64,000 nucleotides of DNA from Pseudomonas serbica (GTDB lineage: Bacteria > Pseudomonadota > Gammaproteobacteria > Pseudomonadales > Pseudomonadaceae): the NCBI RefSeq assembly GCF_028823535.1, contig NZ_JAQIYM010000001.1, forward strand, positions 544,653 to 608,652, given 5' to 3'. A model generated the notes under the pieces. That model did not search any database, had not been told where the DNA came from, and saw only the letters and a program-made list of their open reading frames with translations. Shown in pieces: positions 8,074 to 17,044 of this stretch (positions are counted from its first letter, which is position 1; each line of letters opens with the position of its first letter). Position numbers and translations under genes: made by a program.

Positions 8074-9474
8074 ATGAGCACTTATGACGTCGTGATACTC
8101 GGTGGTGGCCCCGGTGGCTACAACGCAGCGATCCGTGCAGGTCAGCTGGGATTGAAGGCGGCCTGCGTAGAAGGCCGTGCCACGCTCGGTGGCACCTGCT
8201 TGAATGTGGGCTGTATGCCTTCCAAGGCATTGCTGCACGCTTCTGAACTCTACGACGCGGCCATGGGTGCGGAATTCGCCAACCTGGGCATCGAGGTCAA
8301 ACCCACGCTCAATCTCGCCCAGATGATGAAACAGAAAGACGACAGCGTGACGGGGCTGACCAAGGGCATCGAGTTTCTCTTCCGCAAAAACAAGGTCGAC
8401 TGGATCAAGGGTTGGGGCCACATCGACGGGCCGGGCAAAGTCACCGTGACGGATAACGCCGGGGCCAAGACCGAACTGAGTGGCAAAGACATCATTATCG
8501 CCACCGGTTCCGAACCCACTCCCCTGCCGGGCGTGAACATCGATAACCAACGCATCCTCGACTCCACCGGGGCACTGTCATTGACCGAAGTGCCGAAGCA
8601 CCTGGTGGTGATCGGCGCCGGGGTGATCGGCCTGGAGTTGGGTTCGGTCTGGCGGCGCTTGGGCGCGCAAGTGACCGTGGTCGAATACCTTGATCGGATC
8701 TGCCCGGGGGTTGACGGCGAAGCAGGCAAAACCCTGCAACGCTCCTTGAGCAAGCAAGGCATCAGTTTCAAATTGAGTTCAAAAGTGACCAGCGCCACAA
8801 CGTCCGCAACCGGTGTTCAACTCAGCATCGAGCCCGCCGCAGGCGGCAGCGCCGAGTCGCTGGAAGCCGATTACGTACTGGTGGCGATCGGACGCCGGCC
8901 TTACACCCAAGGACTGGGGCTGGAGAACGTCGGCCTCGCTACGGATAAACGCGGCATGCTCGCCAACAAGGGCCCTCGCACCGAAGCCGCAGGCGTCTGG
9001 GTGATTGGCGACGTGACGTCCGGCCCGATGCTCGCGCACAAGGCCGAAGACGAAGCCATGGCCTGCGTCGAGCAGATCGTCGGCAAGGCCGGCGAGGTCA
9101 ATTACGATCTGATCCCCAACGTGATCTACACAAAACCCGAGCTGGCCAGCGTCGGCAAGACCGAAGAGCAACTGAAGGCCGAAGGCCGCGCCTTCAAGGT
9201 CGGCAAGTTTCCCTTTACCGCCAACAGTCGGGCGAAGATCAATCACGAAACCGAAGGCTTCGCCAAAGTACTGGCCGATGAACGTACCGACGAAATCCTC
9301 GGCGTGCACCTTGTGGGGCCGAGTGTCAGTGAAATGATTGGCGAATACTGCGTGGCCATGGAATTCAGCGCGTCTGCCGAAGACATTGCACTGACCTGCC
9401 ATCCGCATCCGACCCGCTCCGAAGCCTTGCGCCAGGCGGCGATGAACGTGGAGGGAATGGCGACGCAGATGTAG
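8074..9474 (+). CDS. lpd3: Dihydrolipoyl dehydrogenase (Lpd3 type)
   Basis: A 466-residue FAD-dependent pyridine nucleotide-disulfide oxidoreductase that reoxidises dihydrolipoamide with NAD. The FAD-binding fold is at the N-terminus (VVILGGGPGGYNAA), followed by the redox-active disulfide in GGTCLNVGCMPSKAL. The NAD fold appears at VVIGAGVIGLELG and the catalytic His-Glu region near TCHPHPTRSEALRQAA at the C-terminus. The N-terminal sequence closely resembles the third lipoamide dehydrogenase (LPD-3) of P. putida. A good ribosome site, aggag, precedes ATG 8074. There are no 2-oxoacid dehydrogenase E1/E2 genes beside it, so its partner complex is not shown by context. It diverges from the SPFH operon. 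Confidence 0.93.
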   Translation: MSTYDVVILGGGPGGYNAAIRAGQLGLKAACVEGRATLGGTCLNVGCMPSKALLHASELYDAAMGAEFANLGIEVKPTLNLAQMMKQKDDSVTGLTKGIEFLFRKNKVDWIKGWGHIDGPGKVTVTDNAGAKTELSGKDIIIATGSEPTPLPGVNIDNQRILDSTGALSLTEVPKHLVVIGAGVIGLELGSVWRRLGAQVTVVEYLDRICPGVDGEAGKTLQRSLSKQGISFKLSSKVTSATTSATGVQLSIEPAAGGSAESLEADYVLVAIGRRPYTQGLGLENVGLATDKRGMLANKGPRTEAAGVWVIGDVTSGPMLAHKAEDEAMACVEQIVGKAGEVNYDLIPNVIYTKPELASVGKTEEQLKAEGRAFKVGKFPFTANSRAKINHETEGFAKVLADERTDEILGVHLVGPSVSEMIGEYCVAMEFSASAEDIALTCHPHPTRSEALRQAAMNVEGMATQM

Positions 9475-9490
9475 GCCCGAAGATCAGTAA

Positions 9491-9516
9491 CCCATCGCGA
9501 GCAAGCTCGCGATGGG
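9491..9516. repeat. Perfect palindrome after lpd3 (terminator or REP-like)
   Basis: CCCATCGCGAGC and GCTCGCGATGGG form a 12-base perfect stem around AA, 17 bases after the lpd3 stop and 3 bases after nothing but spacer before the lrp stop. It lies between two convergent genes, so it could end transcription from both. The core GCGAGCAAGCTCGC resembles the ends of Pseudomonas REP elements; no strong T-run follows. Confidence 0.6.
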
Positions 9517-9518
9517 GT

Positions 9519-9992
9519 TTAAAGCGGTAAATGTCCCAAAGGCAAAGCCCCTGGCGTTTTAACCGTATGAATCGCAAAGTTGCTGCGTATATCGCTCACA
9601 CCTGGCAGCTTCAATAAACACCCAGTGAGGAACCGATCGTAGGCCCGCAAATCCGGCACCACCACTTGCAACAGAAAATCCGATTCCCCTGACACCAGAA
9701 ACGCCGAAACCACTTCCGGCAATGCCGTCACGGCCAGGCGAAAGGCTTCAGCCTGTTCGTCGTTATGGCGCTCGACTTTCACCCCGACGAATACGGTCAG
9801 ACCTAGCCCGACTTCATCGCGATCGAGGCTGGCCTGATAACCACGTATCACTCCGGCCTCTTCCAGCATCCGCACTCGACGCAAACAAGGCGAGGCAGAC
9901 AGGCCAATTTCCTCAGCCAATTGCACATTGCTCAAGCGTCCATCCCGTTGCAGGGCGGCGAGAATCTTGCGGTCGTAGGCATCCAGTTTCAT
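9519..9992 (-). CDS. Lrp/AsnC-family transcriptional regulator
   Basis: A 157-residue regulator with an N-terminal winged helix-turn-helix (about residues 4-50: LDAYDRKILAALQRDGRLSN, then VQLAEEIGLSASPCLRRVRM) and a C-terminal RAM ligand-binding domain. Length is standard. It is divergent from a LysE-type amino-acid exporter 146 bases away, a common arrangement in which the Lrp-like protein controls the exporter in response to an amino acid. That pairing is inference from position. Start ATG 9992. Confidence 0.9.
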   Translation of the reverse strand: MKLDAYDRKILAALQRDGRLSNVQLAEEIGLSASPCLRRVRMLEEAGVIRGYQASLDRDEVGLGLTVFVGVKVERHNDEQAEAFRLAVTALPEVVSAFLVSGESDFLLQVVVPDLRAYDRFLTGCLLKLPGVSDIRSNFAIHTVKTPGALPLGHLPL

Positions 9993-10138
9993 GATTTGGC
10001 AGATCCCGCTGGCTGAGCTGTGATTTGTTGGCAGGTTATGCCAAAACTGACGGCTTTAGAAGTGAACTACGCAAGCACATGCCCTGCCCTCCAGCCCTAG
10101 ACTGGCCCTACTGAATCGACAACGAACAGGGGTGCAAC

Positions 10139-10768
10139 ATGGCAGGACTGTGGCTGTTTTTCATGGCGCTGGCAGTGGTTTATCTGTTACCGGGCCCGGA
10201 CATGATCCTGCTGCTGCAAACAGGCGCCCGTCAGGGCAAAGGCGCGGCGTTGGCCACGGCGGTCGGCCTGGGTATCGCCCGCGGTTGTCATGTCGTGCTG
10301 GCGGCGTTGGGGTTGGCCGCATTGTTCAGGGCGGCGCCTTGGACCTTTGACGTGGTGCGCCTGGTCGGTGCTGCCTATCTCCTGTGGATCGGTATCCAGT
10401 GTCTGCGAACGACGATGTTGCCGAACTTGAACGGTTCAGGTACGACGGACGAAACAACACGTTGGGGTACAGCGATTCGCCGCGGCCTGCTGACCAACCT
10501 TCTCAACCCCAAGGCGCTGCTGTTCTGCTCGGTGTTATTGCCGCAGTTCATCGATCCAGTCAGCGGACCGGTGCTCGCACAATTTGCGATCCTGGGCCTG
10601 GTGTTGGTCGGTGTCGGTTTGTTGTTCGATAGCGCCTACGCCTTGACCGGCGCCGCACTGGGTCGTTGGCTGCAACGCAGCCCCGGTGCCCAGCGCCTGC
10701 AACAATGGTTGTTCGGTAGCCTGTTGATCGGTTTCGCCGTGCGGCTGACCTTTGTTCAACAGGCTTGA
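10139..10768 (+). CDS. LysE/RhtB-family amino-acid exporter
   Basis: A 209-residue inner-membrane protein with about six hydrophobic segments. The first helix carries the family signature LPGPDMILLLQTGARQGK, typical of LysE/RhtB proteins that export amino acids or derivatives. The substrate cannot be read from sequence. It is divergent from the Lrp/AsnC regulator at 9519-9992, which probably controls it. A run GGGGTGCAAC precedes ATG 10139 as ribosome site. It ends three bases before the stop of the convergent gene at 10772. Confidence 0.9.
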   Translation: MAGLWLFFMALAVVYLLPGPDMILLLQTGARQGKGAALATAVGLGIARGCHVVLAALGLAALFRAAPWTFDVVRLVGAAYLLWIGIQCLRTTMLPNLNGSGTTDETTRWGTAIRRGLLTNLLNPKALLFCSVLLPQFIDPVSGPVLAQFAILGLVLVGVGLLFDSAYALTGAALGRWLQRSPGAQRLQQWLFGSLLIGFAVRLTFVQQA

Positions 10769-10771
10769 GCC

Positions 10772-12901
10772 TTATCGCACCTTGCGACGGCGGCGACTGA
10801 GCAGCAGCAACGCCGCCGCTACCACCATCACCACGCCGCCTATCTGCACTACGATCTTGTAAGGCCGCAGGGCTGAACGAGCGGCGTCGGTGACCTGCGT
10901 GACATAGCGCTTGTCGGCGTTCTCAAAGTCGGGATACGGACACTGATGGCCAAAGTCAGCCGCCCACTCCACGAATGGTCCCTCTTTGACATATCGCTGG
11001 TACAGCGCACTTTGCTCTTCGAGGCTGCTGTTCCAACCGGCCGCTTCACACAGCACCGCGGCAAACGCCTGGCTGGTGTGCGGCAAATTGTCGGCAGCAC
11101 GGCTGGCCAATGCAGTGGCCACGAAGCGATAGTGGTAGCGCTCATCGGGTTGGGCAGCGCTGGCTTGCTGACGCTTCAGTTCGTCCTCGGCCACCAACAG
11201 CCCGACCTTGAGTTCATTGCTCTCCAGGCTGAAGTTGCCACCGAACGTGGCGTAGTCCGGCGCCATTTCATAACCCAGGATGTCCATCCCCCACTCGCGT
11301 GCGGTCCAGGCTGCGTTGAACAGTGCTGCAGCCCGTCGCGTCGGCCACCATGCCGAATCGGCAGCCAGGCGTTGCTGGCCATACAACCTGGCTTTATGGC
11401 GCAGGCCATCATTATCGAAATACGCCGGCGCCTGTTCGTAGTGCCCCTCGCGCAGTAAACGCCGCCCAAGCAGATTGCGCAGGCTCGCCGCTACCGGCAG
11501 GGGCACGTAGTTGTCCCGGTCCTCTTGGCTCAGTGGCGGTGGCGCCGGTACCTGGGTGTCGACGTAATGCTTGAGTTCGTCCAGCGTCAGCACGCGTTCG
11601 GCAACAGTGGCGGCGTCCAGCCAATAGATGCCTTGGCTGCGGTACAACTGGTCGAACGCCTGCAGGTAATCCCCGCGTTGCAGGGCCAGGATCGCGCTTT
11701 CGCCCTCGACCCGGCATTTGGGTTCAAGGTTTTCGAAATCGAAGTCCGGCGTTCTCCTGTCGCCCCACGATTCATTCTGCGGGAAGGCCTTGGCGGCCTT
11801 GGCATACGCAGCCGCCGCGGCAGCTTTATCGCCCTCACGCACGGCCAGCTTGGCCCGCAGCCACCACGCCAGGCCGCCCTCGCCAGCGTGCTCGAGAAAG
11901 GTCTTGGCGCTGGTGAAATCGCCTTGTTGATAGTTCATCGCGGCCAGCCGGTCCGCATTGTCGAGGCTACCGCGCGTGCTGTTCTGCAACAGCTTGATCA
12001 GTTTCTGCTCATTCGGCGGTTGCTCATCGAATGACCAGCCCAGCCGACTGATCAAGGATGCGGTCACCAGTTGTTGCACCGGCTTACCCTTGAGCAGCTC
12101 GACCAATTGATCCTCGGGCATCGCAGCCAGGTCTGCCATCAACAGCTTCAGCGAGGTGTAACCCACGGCCGAACCCTGAAGGTTTTGCGTGGCATAGAGT
12201 TCGATGGCGCTGTTCCAGTCACCCGCCGTCCGGGCTACCCGAGCTTCTTCACCGAGACTGGCAACGCCCAGTTCCAGCGGGTCGCTGAAACCATCGATGC
12301 TCAGCTGACGCGTTTGCTCAAAGGCTTCGCGGGATCGAGTCAGCAGGTCGGGAGCCGCATCGGCCTGTGAACTCATGGCGAACAGCGCCCGACCCAGCGA
12401 GTAAGCGGCCCAGGTACTGCGCAGTGCCCGTTGATCTGCGGGTAGCGCCAGCACCTTTCGGAAATATTCGGCGGCCAGCGTTTGGTCACCGGCGTTGAAG
12501 GCTACCGCACCCGCCAGATAGAACCTGAGCTCGGCTGGCAGGCTCGCCCCCCGTACCTCAACCTGACGGGCGTCGGCCAGCTCACGCAATTGCTTCACCA
12601 GCGCCTGCTGTTCATTCGTCAAACCAGCCTGCTCGGCCTGATCCCGCAGTTCGGCATGATCGGTGGTTTCACCATAGGTCTGGCCAGGAACAAGGGTGGC
12701 TGCCGTGACAGGTTTGAGGCCGGCGATCGCATGACCGAGACGACTCACCTCGAACCTGAAGTTGCCTTCCGGCAACTCCGCCAGGGATTGACCCCGATTG
12801 TCCAGCAGCCGCATGGGAAAGTCCGGCCCGCACGCCATGGCCGGCAATGGCAGGCAGAGGCTCAGACAAAGCATGTGACGGGGCCAGTTACGGGTGAACA
12901 T
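10772..12901 (-). CDS. Uncharacterised exported repeat protein, C-terminally anchored
   Basis: I choose ATG 12901 (MFTRNWPRHMLCLSL), preceded by GGAG seven bases away; a longer in-frame start at 13039 would lie inside the upstream gene. The 709-residue product has a signal peptide ending near LPAMACG, a long helical, alanine- and leucine-rich middle that reads like TPR-type repeats (for example AVAFNAGDQTLAAEYFRKVL), and one C-terminal helix followed by an arginine/lysine tail (SRRRRKVR). It is therefore probably periplasmic and anchored in the inner membrane. It overlaps the stop of the upstream lipoprotein gene by 14 bases, so the two are likely translated together. I do not recognise a function. 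Confidence 0.75.
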   Translation of the reverse strand: MFTRNWPRHMLCLSLCLPLPAMACGPDFPMRLLDNRGQSLAELPEGNFRFEVSRLGHAIAGLKPVTAATLVPGQTYGETTDHAELRDQAEQAGLTNEQQALVKQLRELADARQVEVRGASLPAELRFYLAGAVAFNAGDQTLAAEYFRKVLALPADQRALRSTWAAYSLGRALFAMSSQADAAPDLLTRSREAFEQTRQLSIDGFSDPLELGVASLGEEARVARTAGDWNSAIELYATQNLQGSAVGYTSLKLLMADLAAMPEDQLVELLKGKPVQQLVTASLISRLGWSFDEQPPNEQKLIKLLQNSTRGSLDNADRLAAMNYQQGDFTSAKTFLEHAGEGGLAWWLRAKLAVREGDKAAAAAAYAKAAKAFPQNESWGDRRTPDFDFENLEPKCRVEGESAILALQRGDYLQAFDQLYRSQGIYWLDAATVAERVLTLDELKHYVDTQVPAPPPLSQEDRDNYVPLPVAASLRNLLGRRLLREGHYEQAPAYFDNDGLRHKARLYGQQRLAADSAWWPTRRAAALFNAAWTAREWGMDILGYEMAPDYATFGGNFSLESNELKVGLLVAEDELKRQQASAAQPDERYHYRFVATALASRAADNLPHTSQAFAAVLCEAAGWNSSLEEQSALYQRYVKEGPFVEWAADFGHQCPYPDFENADKRYVTQVTDAARSALRPYKIVVQIGGVVMVVAAALLLLSRRRRKVR

Positions 12902-14084
12902 TCGAAGCTCCTTGATCAATTTTTGCGCAGCGTGCCCAACCAATGCCGCGCTGTCCGCCGGCCGCAATCCGACCGTCGCGCAGGCGGGTGAAGGTAAGCA
13001 GATTCGGGTCTTGTTGCAACGTATAACCGGCCAGCGCATCGGCCCCCTCGCAACCCTGTACTGCCAGGGTCACGCGCTTGGGCCAGGCGCTGTCAAGGTT
13101 GCCCTCATTGGTTATGGCGATGTCAGAGAGACCTTCATGAGCGGAGAGATTCAGCGCCAGATGACTGCGCAGGACCTCACCCCGCGACACCGCGCGCAAG
13201 GTCGAGAGGCTCCAGGCTCGGCGGTCGTTGGCCAAAGGCAGGCGGAACCAGATCAGACCCGCCAGATGCGCCGGCGGATCCGCACGCAGCCGGGCGGCTA
13301 GCTTGCTCAATTGCAGTGGATCAGCCAACAACTCCCGACGCTCGCCACGGCTTTCAATCGCTACTTCGCTTTCCACGACGGGCGCACCACCGACGCTTGG
13401 CAGCAACGCGACCCCATAAGCCGGCAGCGCCAGGAAAAACGGTTTCGACGTGATTCGGCTCCAGGCCATTGCCCATTGTCGAGCGAGGTCGGGATCGAAC
13501 AAGCCGCGTCGCGGATCGCTCACGGCATGTACCTGCAAAACGCTGCTATCGATGCTGGATAACAAGGCCGGCAACGCCTGACTGTCGAGCCACGCTGGCA
13601 ATGCAGTGATGCTCAAGGCAATGGACGACGGCAACACCGATCGCAGATGCACAAGAAATTCACGATAGGCAGGCAGCCGGGCGTTGCCCGCGTCGTGGTC
13701 GATTTCCACGCCGGCGAGACTCAGGCCCTGCCCCTGCCAATCCGTGATCAATTGCTGGATTTGCAGCGTGACCTCGTCTTGATTCAGCGATTGGAGCTGG
13801 CCATCAAGGCGAATCACCGCAATCAACGACCGGCCATCACGCCTGAGCAGCACCGGATCGATCCGCGCCCGACTCCAGCCCGCCTGAGGGAATGCCTGTA
13901 GTGCCAGCACCCGCAAGGTGGAAAAATCAGCGCGACTGTCGCGCAACGCGGCGTCGTGCGCGGGGGTCCATTGTCTTTGCCAGACATAGAGTTGTTGATC
14001 GAGTGGCGGCGCGTCCTGCTGCTCGCAACCACTGAGCAGCGCCAGCGTCATCAGCGAGATGACCACGCGAGTAAGGAAAACCAT
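12888..14084 (-). CDS. DUF3142-type lipoprotein
   Basis: From ATG 14084 the protein has 398 residues. It opens with a lipoprotein signal, MVFLTRVVISLMTLALLSGC, with the lipobox LSGC. The following region (LYVWQRQWTPAHDAAL, then GVEIDHDAGNARLPAYREFL) looks like the DUF3142 family, which has a glycosidase-like barrel pattern but no proven activity that I know. A longer frame to 14240 exists but would run over the terminator hairpin of the next gene. It is translationally coupled to the 709-residue exported protein downstream by a 14-base overlap, so the pair is probably one envelope module. No strong ribosome site is seen. Confidence 0.75.
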   Translation of the reverse strand: MVFLTRVVISLMTLALLSGCEQQDAPPLDQQLYVWQRQWTPAHDAALRDSRADFSTLRVLALQAFPQAGWSRARIDPVLLRRDGRSLIAVIRLDGQLQSLNQDEVTLQIQQLITDWQGQGLSLAGVEIDHDAGNARLPAYREFLVHLRSVLPSSIALSITALPAWLDSQALPALLSSIDSSVLQVHAVSDPRRGLFDPDLARQWAMAWSRITSKPFFLALPAYGVALLPSVGGAPVVESEVAIESRGERRELLADPLQLSKLAARLRADPPAHLAGLIWFRLPLANDRRAWSLSTLRAVSRGEVLRSHLALNLSAHEGLSDIAITNEGNLDSAWPKRVTLAVQGCEGADALAGYTLQQDPNLLTFTRLRDGRIAAGGQRGIGWARCAKIDQGASNVHP

Positions 14085-14111
14085 GAGTGAACGCTTGTCC
14101 CTGAAATGCAC

Positions 14112-14132
14112 AAAGGGCCTCCTCGGCCCTTT
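14112..14132 (-). terminator. Hairpin terminator after the flavin/Fe-S oxidoreductase gene
   Basis: AAAGGGCC, loop TCCTC, GGCCCTTT forms an eight-base stem. Reading on the minus strand it lies 61 bases after the stop at 14194 and ends in a short TTT. It also separates that gene from the DUF3142 gene. Confidence 0.7.
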
Positions 14133-14193
14133 TCGATATGCTCCTACCCTACTCAGCCATCCACCGTCGGGCAATGGCTTGCGCGACCAAGAC

Positions 14194-16224
14194 TCAAAGG
14201 TCCAGTACCAGAGGCTGCGAGCCTTGGGCCGGCACAGCACAACAGATCAGCACCTGGCCTTCATCCGGCACCTCTGCTGGCGGTTGCGGATAATTGACCT
14301 GGCCACTGATCAGCCTAGTCTTGCAGGTCCCGCAAGAACCGCCACGGCAACTGAATTCCGGCTGTAATCCGCGGCTTTCCGCCAGCTCCAGCAGACTGCC
14401 GCCGTCCGGTTGCCAGCGAGCCTCCTTGGCTGAACGCTGGAACACCACTGGCACCGAAGTGGTGGCCGCCGGCGGTTGCTCGATGACCACCGCGTCAGGG
14501 TCGAGACGGCGGACTAACGTCGAGGGACCGAAAGTTTCGGCGAAAATCCGCGCGTCGCGAATATCCAGTTCGCGCAGGGCATCGTACATCGCCTGGGTAA
14601 AACTGCCCGGCCCACAGAGGACAAAATCCAGCTGATCGTAATCATCGACCTCGAGTAATTCCGAGAGCCGTGGAACATCGATCCGCCCGGTCAAATCGAA
14701 ATCTTCGCCCTCCCGAGCCTCCGGCTCCGGTTGACTGAGCAAGCGCACAACCCTGACCGCATCCCCGGCAGTCTCGAGCAAGCGGTCCACCTCAGGACGA
14801 AACGGTTGATCAGCCAAGGTGCGCGAACTCTGGAAGAACCAGGTCGGCCGTATACGGCGGGTGCGCAAGCCTTGATAGACCACCTCACGCAGCATCGACA
14901 GCAGCGGTGTAATTCCCACGCCAGCAGCCAATAACACCAGCGGTCGACGCTCATGTGGCGCGACGGTGAAATGCCCTTGGGGTGCCCGGGCTTCCAGCAG
15001 GTCGCCGACGCGAACCTGTTCATGCAGGTGCGTAGACACCCGGCCGTCACGCTTCACACTGATACGGAAAAAATCATCCGAGGGCGCACTCGACAGGCTA
15101 TACGTGCGGATGTGCACATCGCCATCGATGTGGAACCGCAGCGGTAAGTGCTGTCCGGCGTGGAACAACGGTAACCCGACGCCGTCGCCTGGTTCCAAAT
15201 AGATTGAGCGGATACCCTGGCTTTCCGTTTCGATCCGCACCACCCGTAGTGGTCGCCATTGATCGCCAAGCGCCTTGGCTTGCAGGCGTGCCGCGGCCTG
15301 GGCCCAGGTTCCCGTGAGCAAACTGGTGGGTGAAACACCGTCAAAGCGCCAGCGCAAAGCAAGAGCCGCGGGACGACGCACAACCTGTTCCACGTGGAAC
15401 ATCCACAAACGTTCGGCCCCCTGAAACGCTTCAACCTGTGGGCCTTCGAGAATGATTTCTGTGCGCCCGCTAAGGTGTAGCAGCTCACCGGAATTAAAAT
15501 CGATGAACAGCAAACCGGCCTTTGGATTGATCAGCAGATTGCCCAAGGTATTGAAAAACAGGTTGCCGGCGAAGTCCGGGACGGTCAGGCGATTGCCTTC
15601 CACCTGGACAAATCCTGACTGGCCGCCACGGTGGGAAACGTCCACCGAACGCACGCCATCGACATCCACGTAGCTGGCGACGAAGAAGGTATCCGCCTCG
15701 GCGATCATGGCCTTGGCCGCCTCATCCAGTTCATTGAAGTGCTGTGCAGGACGTGTCGCTGGATCCTCCAAGGGCACCGAACGAAACTGCCTCAATTGGA
15801 TGTACTGTGGGCAGTTGCCATAGGATTGATCCACCGTCACCGAAAATCCGCTCGCGGTCATCGCACCAATATGCCCATTGATGCGATTGCGCCGGCGGGT
15901 ATGCAACTCGATGCCCAGCAGACCGATAGCCGCACCCGCGCCCAACTGCGCAGGATCATCGACAGCCGGCAAGCTGCTGAACTGCAACAATCCCGGTTCA
16001 GGTGAATGGGCGAAACCCGGTTCACCTTCAAGCACGCTGGCCCAGGGAAGACCCTCAGCATCAACCGCCCCGTACACCATGAATGGAAGCTGCTGATAGA
16101 AGCTACGGTGTTGATCCGGCATGTGGTCGCGAATCACCCTGCGACCGAGTACGTCCATTCGCTCGCTGACGCCGATGCGCGCCTGCAATTCTTTTTCGCC
16201 AACATGCCAAGGTGAATGGTCCAT
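14194..16224 (-). CDS. Three-module oxidoreductase: FMN split barrel, ferredoxin reductase, 2Fe-2S ferredoxin
   Basis: A 676-residue fusion. The first 230 or so residues resemble the pyridoxamine-phosphate-oxidase-like split barrel (QQLPFMVYGAVDAEGLPWAS). A ferredoxin-NADP-reductase-type FAD/NAD module follows (about 330-560: GQHLPLRFHIDGDVHIRTYS, LVLLAAGVGITPLLSMLRE). The C-terminus is a plant-type 2Fe-2S domain with Cys626, Cys631, Cys634 (SCRGGSCGTC) and Cys661 or Cys662. The layout suggests electrons pass from NAD(P)H through FAD to the Fe-S centre and to a flavin or outside acceptor. The substrate is unknown. A parS site lies inside it and encodes FHVEQ. A GST gene lies 63 bases downstream on the upstream side of transcription. 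Confidence 0.85.
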   Translation of the reverse strand: MDHSPWHVGEKELQARIGVSERMDVLGRRVIRDHMPDQHRSFYQQLPFMVYGAVDAEGLPWASVLEGEPGFAHSPEPGLLQFSSLPAVDDPAQLGAGAAIGLLGIELHTRRRNRINGHIGAMTASGFSVTVDQSYGNCPQYIQLRQFRSVPLEDPATRPAQHFNELDEAAKAMIAEADTFFVASYVDVDGVRSVDVSHRGGQSGFVQVEGNRLTVPDFAGNLFFNTLGNLLINPKAGLLFIDFNSGELLHLSGRTEIILEGPQVEAFQGAERLWMFHVEQVVRRPAALALRWRFDGVSPTSLLTGTWAQAAARLQAKALGDQWRPLRVVRIETESQGIRSIYLEPGDGVGLPLFHAGQHLPLRFHIDGDVHIRTYSLSSAPSDDFFRISVKRDGRVSTHLHEQVRVGDLLEARAPQGHFTVAPHERRPLVLLAAGVGITPLLSMLREVVYQGLRTRRIRPTWFFQSSRTLADQPFRPEVDRLLETAGDAVRVVRLLSQPEPEAREGEDFDLTGRIDVPRLSELLEVDDYDQLDFVLCGPGSFTQAMYDALRELDIRDARIFAETFGPSTLVRRLDPDAVVIEQPPAATTSVPVVFQRSAKEARWQPDGGSLLELAESRGLQPEFSCRGGSCGTCKTRLISGQVNYPQPPAEVPDEGQVLICCAVPAQGSQPLVLDL
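15386..15401. promoter_or_regulatory. parS: parS site 2 (ParB-binding palindrome)
   Basis: TGTTCCACGTGGAACA, a perfect 16-base palindrome identical to the Pseudomonas parS consensus. It is inside the 676-residue oxidoreductase gene, about 23 kb from dnaA. Confidence 0.93.
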
Positions 16225-16262
16225 TGCGGCGTCTCCCCTGCGCCATCGGCACAGCGTGAAGG

Positions 16263-16279
16263 GCCCGACAACGTCGGGC
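16263..16279 (-). terminator. Short hairpin between GST and the oxidoreductase gene
   Basis: GCCCGAC, loop AAC, GTCGGGC forms a perfect seven-base stem just after the GST stop (16288). No T-run follows on the minus strand, so it may be a weak terminator or a transcript-stabilising hairpin. Confidence 0.4.
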
Positions 16280-16287
16280 GAGAAATA

Positions 16288-16914
16288 TCAGGCAGTTTTT
16301 TGCAGACCGGCGACAGTACGCGGCATGCCGACAAAACCGGGCAAGGCCTCGACCCGTGCCAGCCAGGCGCGGATGTTGTCGTAGTCGTCCAGCGACACAT
16401 TGCCTTCCGGTGCATGGGCGATGTAGCTGTAGGCGGCCACGTCGGCAATGGTCGGTTCGCTGCCAATCAGGTAAGGCGTGTTGGCCAATTCATGATCGAT
16501 CACCTTGAGCACGCTGTGGGCGTAAGGGATCACTTCGTCAGGATTGTAGGGCGCACCAAACACCGTGATCAGTCGGGCCCGAGCTGGTCCAAAAGCGATG
16601 GGCCCGGCAGCAACCGACAACCACCGCTGCACTTTGGCGGCACCGACCGGATCGGATGGCAGCCAGCGACCGTTGCCGTATTTTTGCGCCAGGTAAACCA
16701 GGATGGCATTGGAGTCCGCCAGTACCACACCTTGATCGTCCAGCACCGGCACCTGGCCAAATGCATTGAGGGCCAGGTACTCCGGCTTCTTGTGCTCGCC
16801 TTTGGCCAGGTCGACGAAGATCAACTCAGTTGGCAATTGCAGCAGCGACAGCATCAGTTCCACACGATGAGCGTGGCCGGAACGTGGGAAGTTGTAGAGT
16901 TTGATGGCTTGCAT
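16288..16914 (-). CDS. Glutathione S-transferase family protein
   Basis: A 208-residue cytosolic protein with an N-terminal thioredoxin-like domain ([19 protein letters not shown], and the cis-proline/SNAI segment [20 protein letters not shown]) and an all-helical C-terminal domain. These are hallmarks of glutathione S-transferases, which conjugate glutathione to electrophiles or act as reductases. The serine in FPRSGHAHR is a candidate catalytic residue. The natural substrate is not predictable. It lies upstream of the flavin/Fe-S oxidoreductase on the same strand with a 63-base gap and downstream of a LysR gene, a plausible but unproven detoxification group. Confidence 0.9.
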   Translation of the reverse strand: MQAIKLYNFPRSGHAHRVELMLSLLQLPTELIFVDLAKGEHKKPEYLALNAFGQVPVLDDQGVVLADSNAILVYLAQKYGNGRWLPSDPVGAAKVQRWLSVAAGPIAFGPARARLITVFGAPYNPDEVIPYAHSVLKVIDHELANTPYLIGSEPTIADVAAYSYIAHAPEGNVSLDDYDNIRAWLARVEALPGFVGMPRTVAGLQKTA

Positions 16915-17044
16915 GGTCGACTCCGCTGGTCAGTGGCGCCGTCAGGAGAGATCAGCACCGATGGCGGTCATCTTCTACCAGTCACCAAAACATCAGAATA
17001 ACCAGCTAATGCAATCCATTATTTCTCTGGATGAAATAAAAAAC

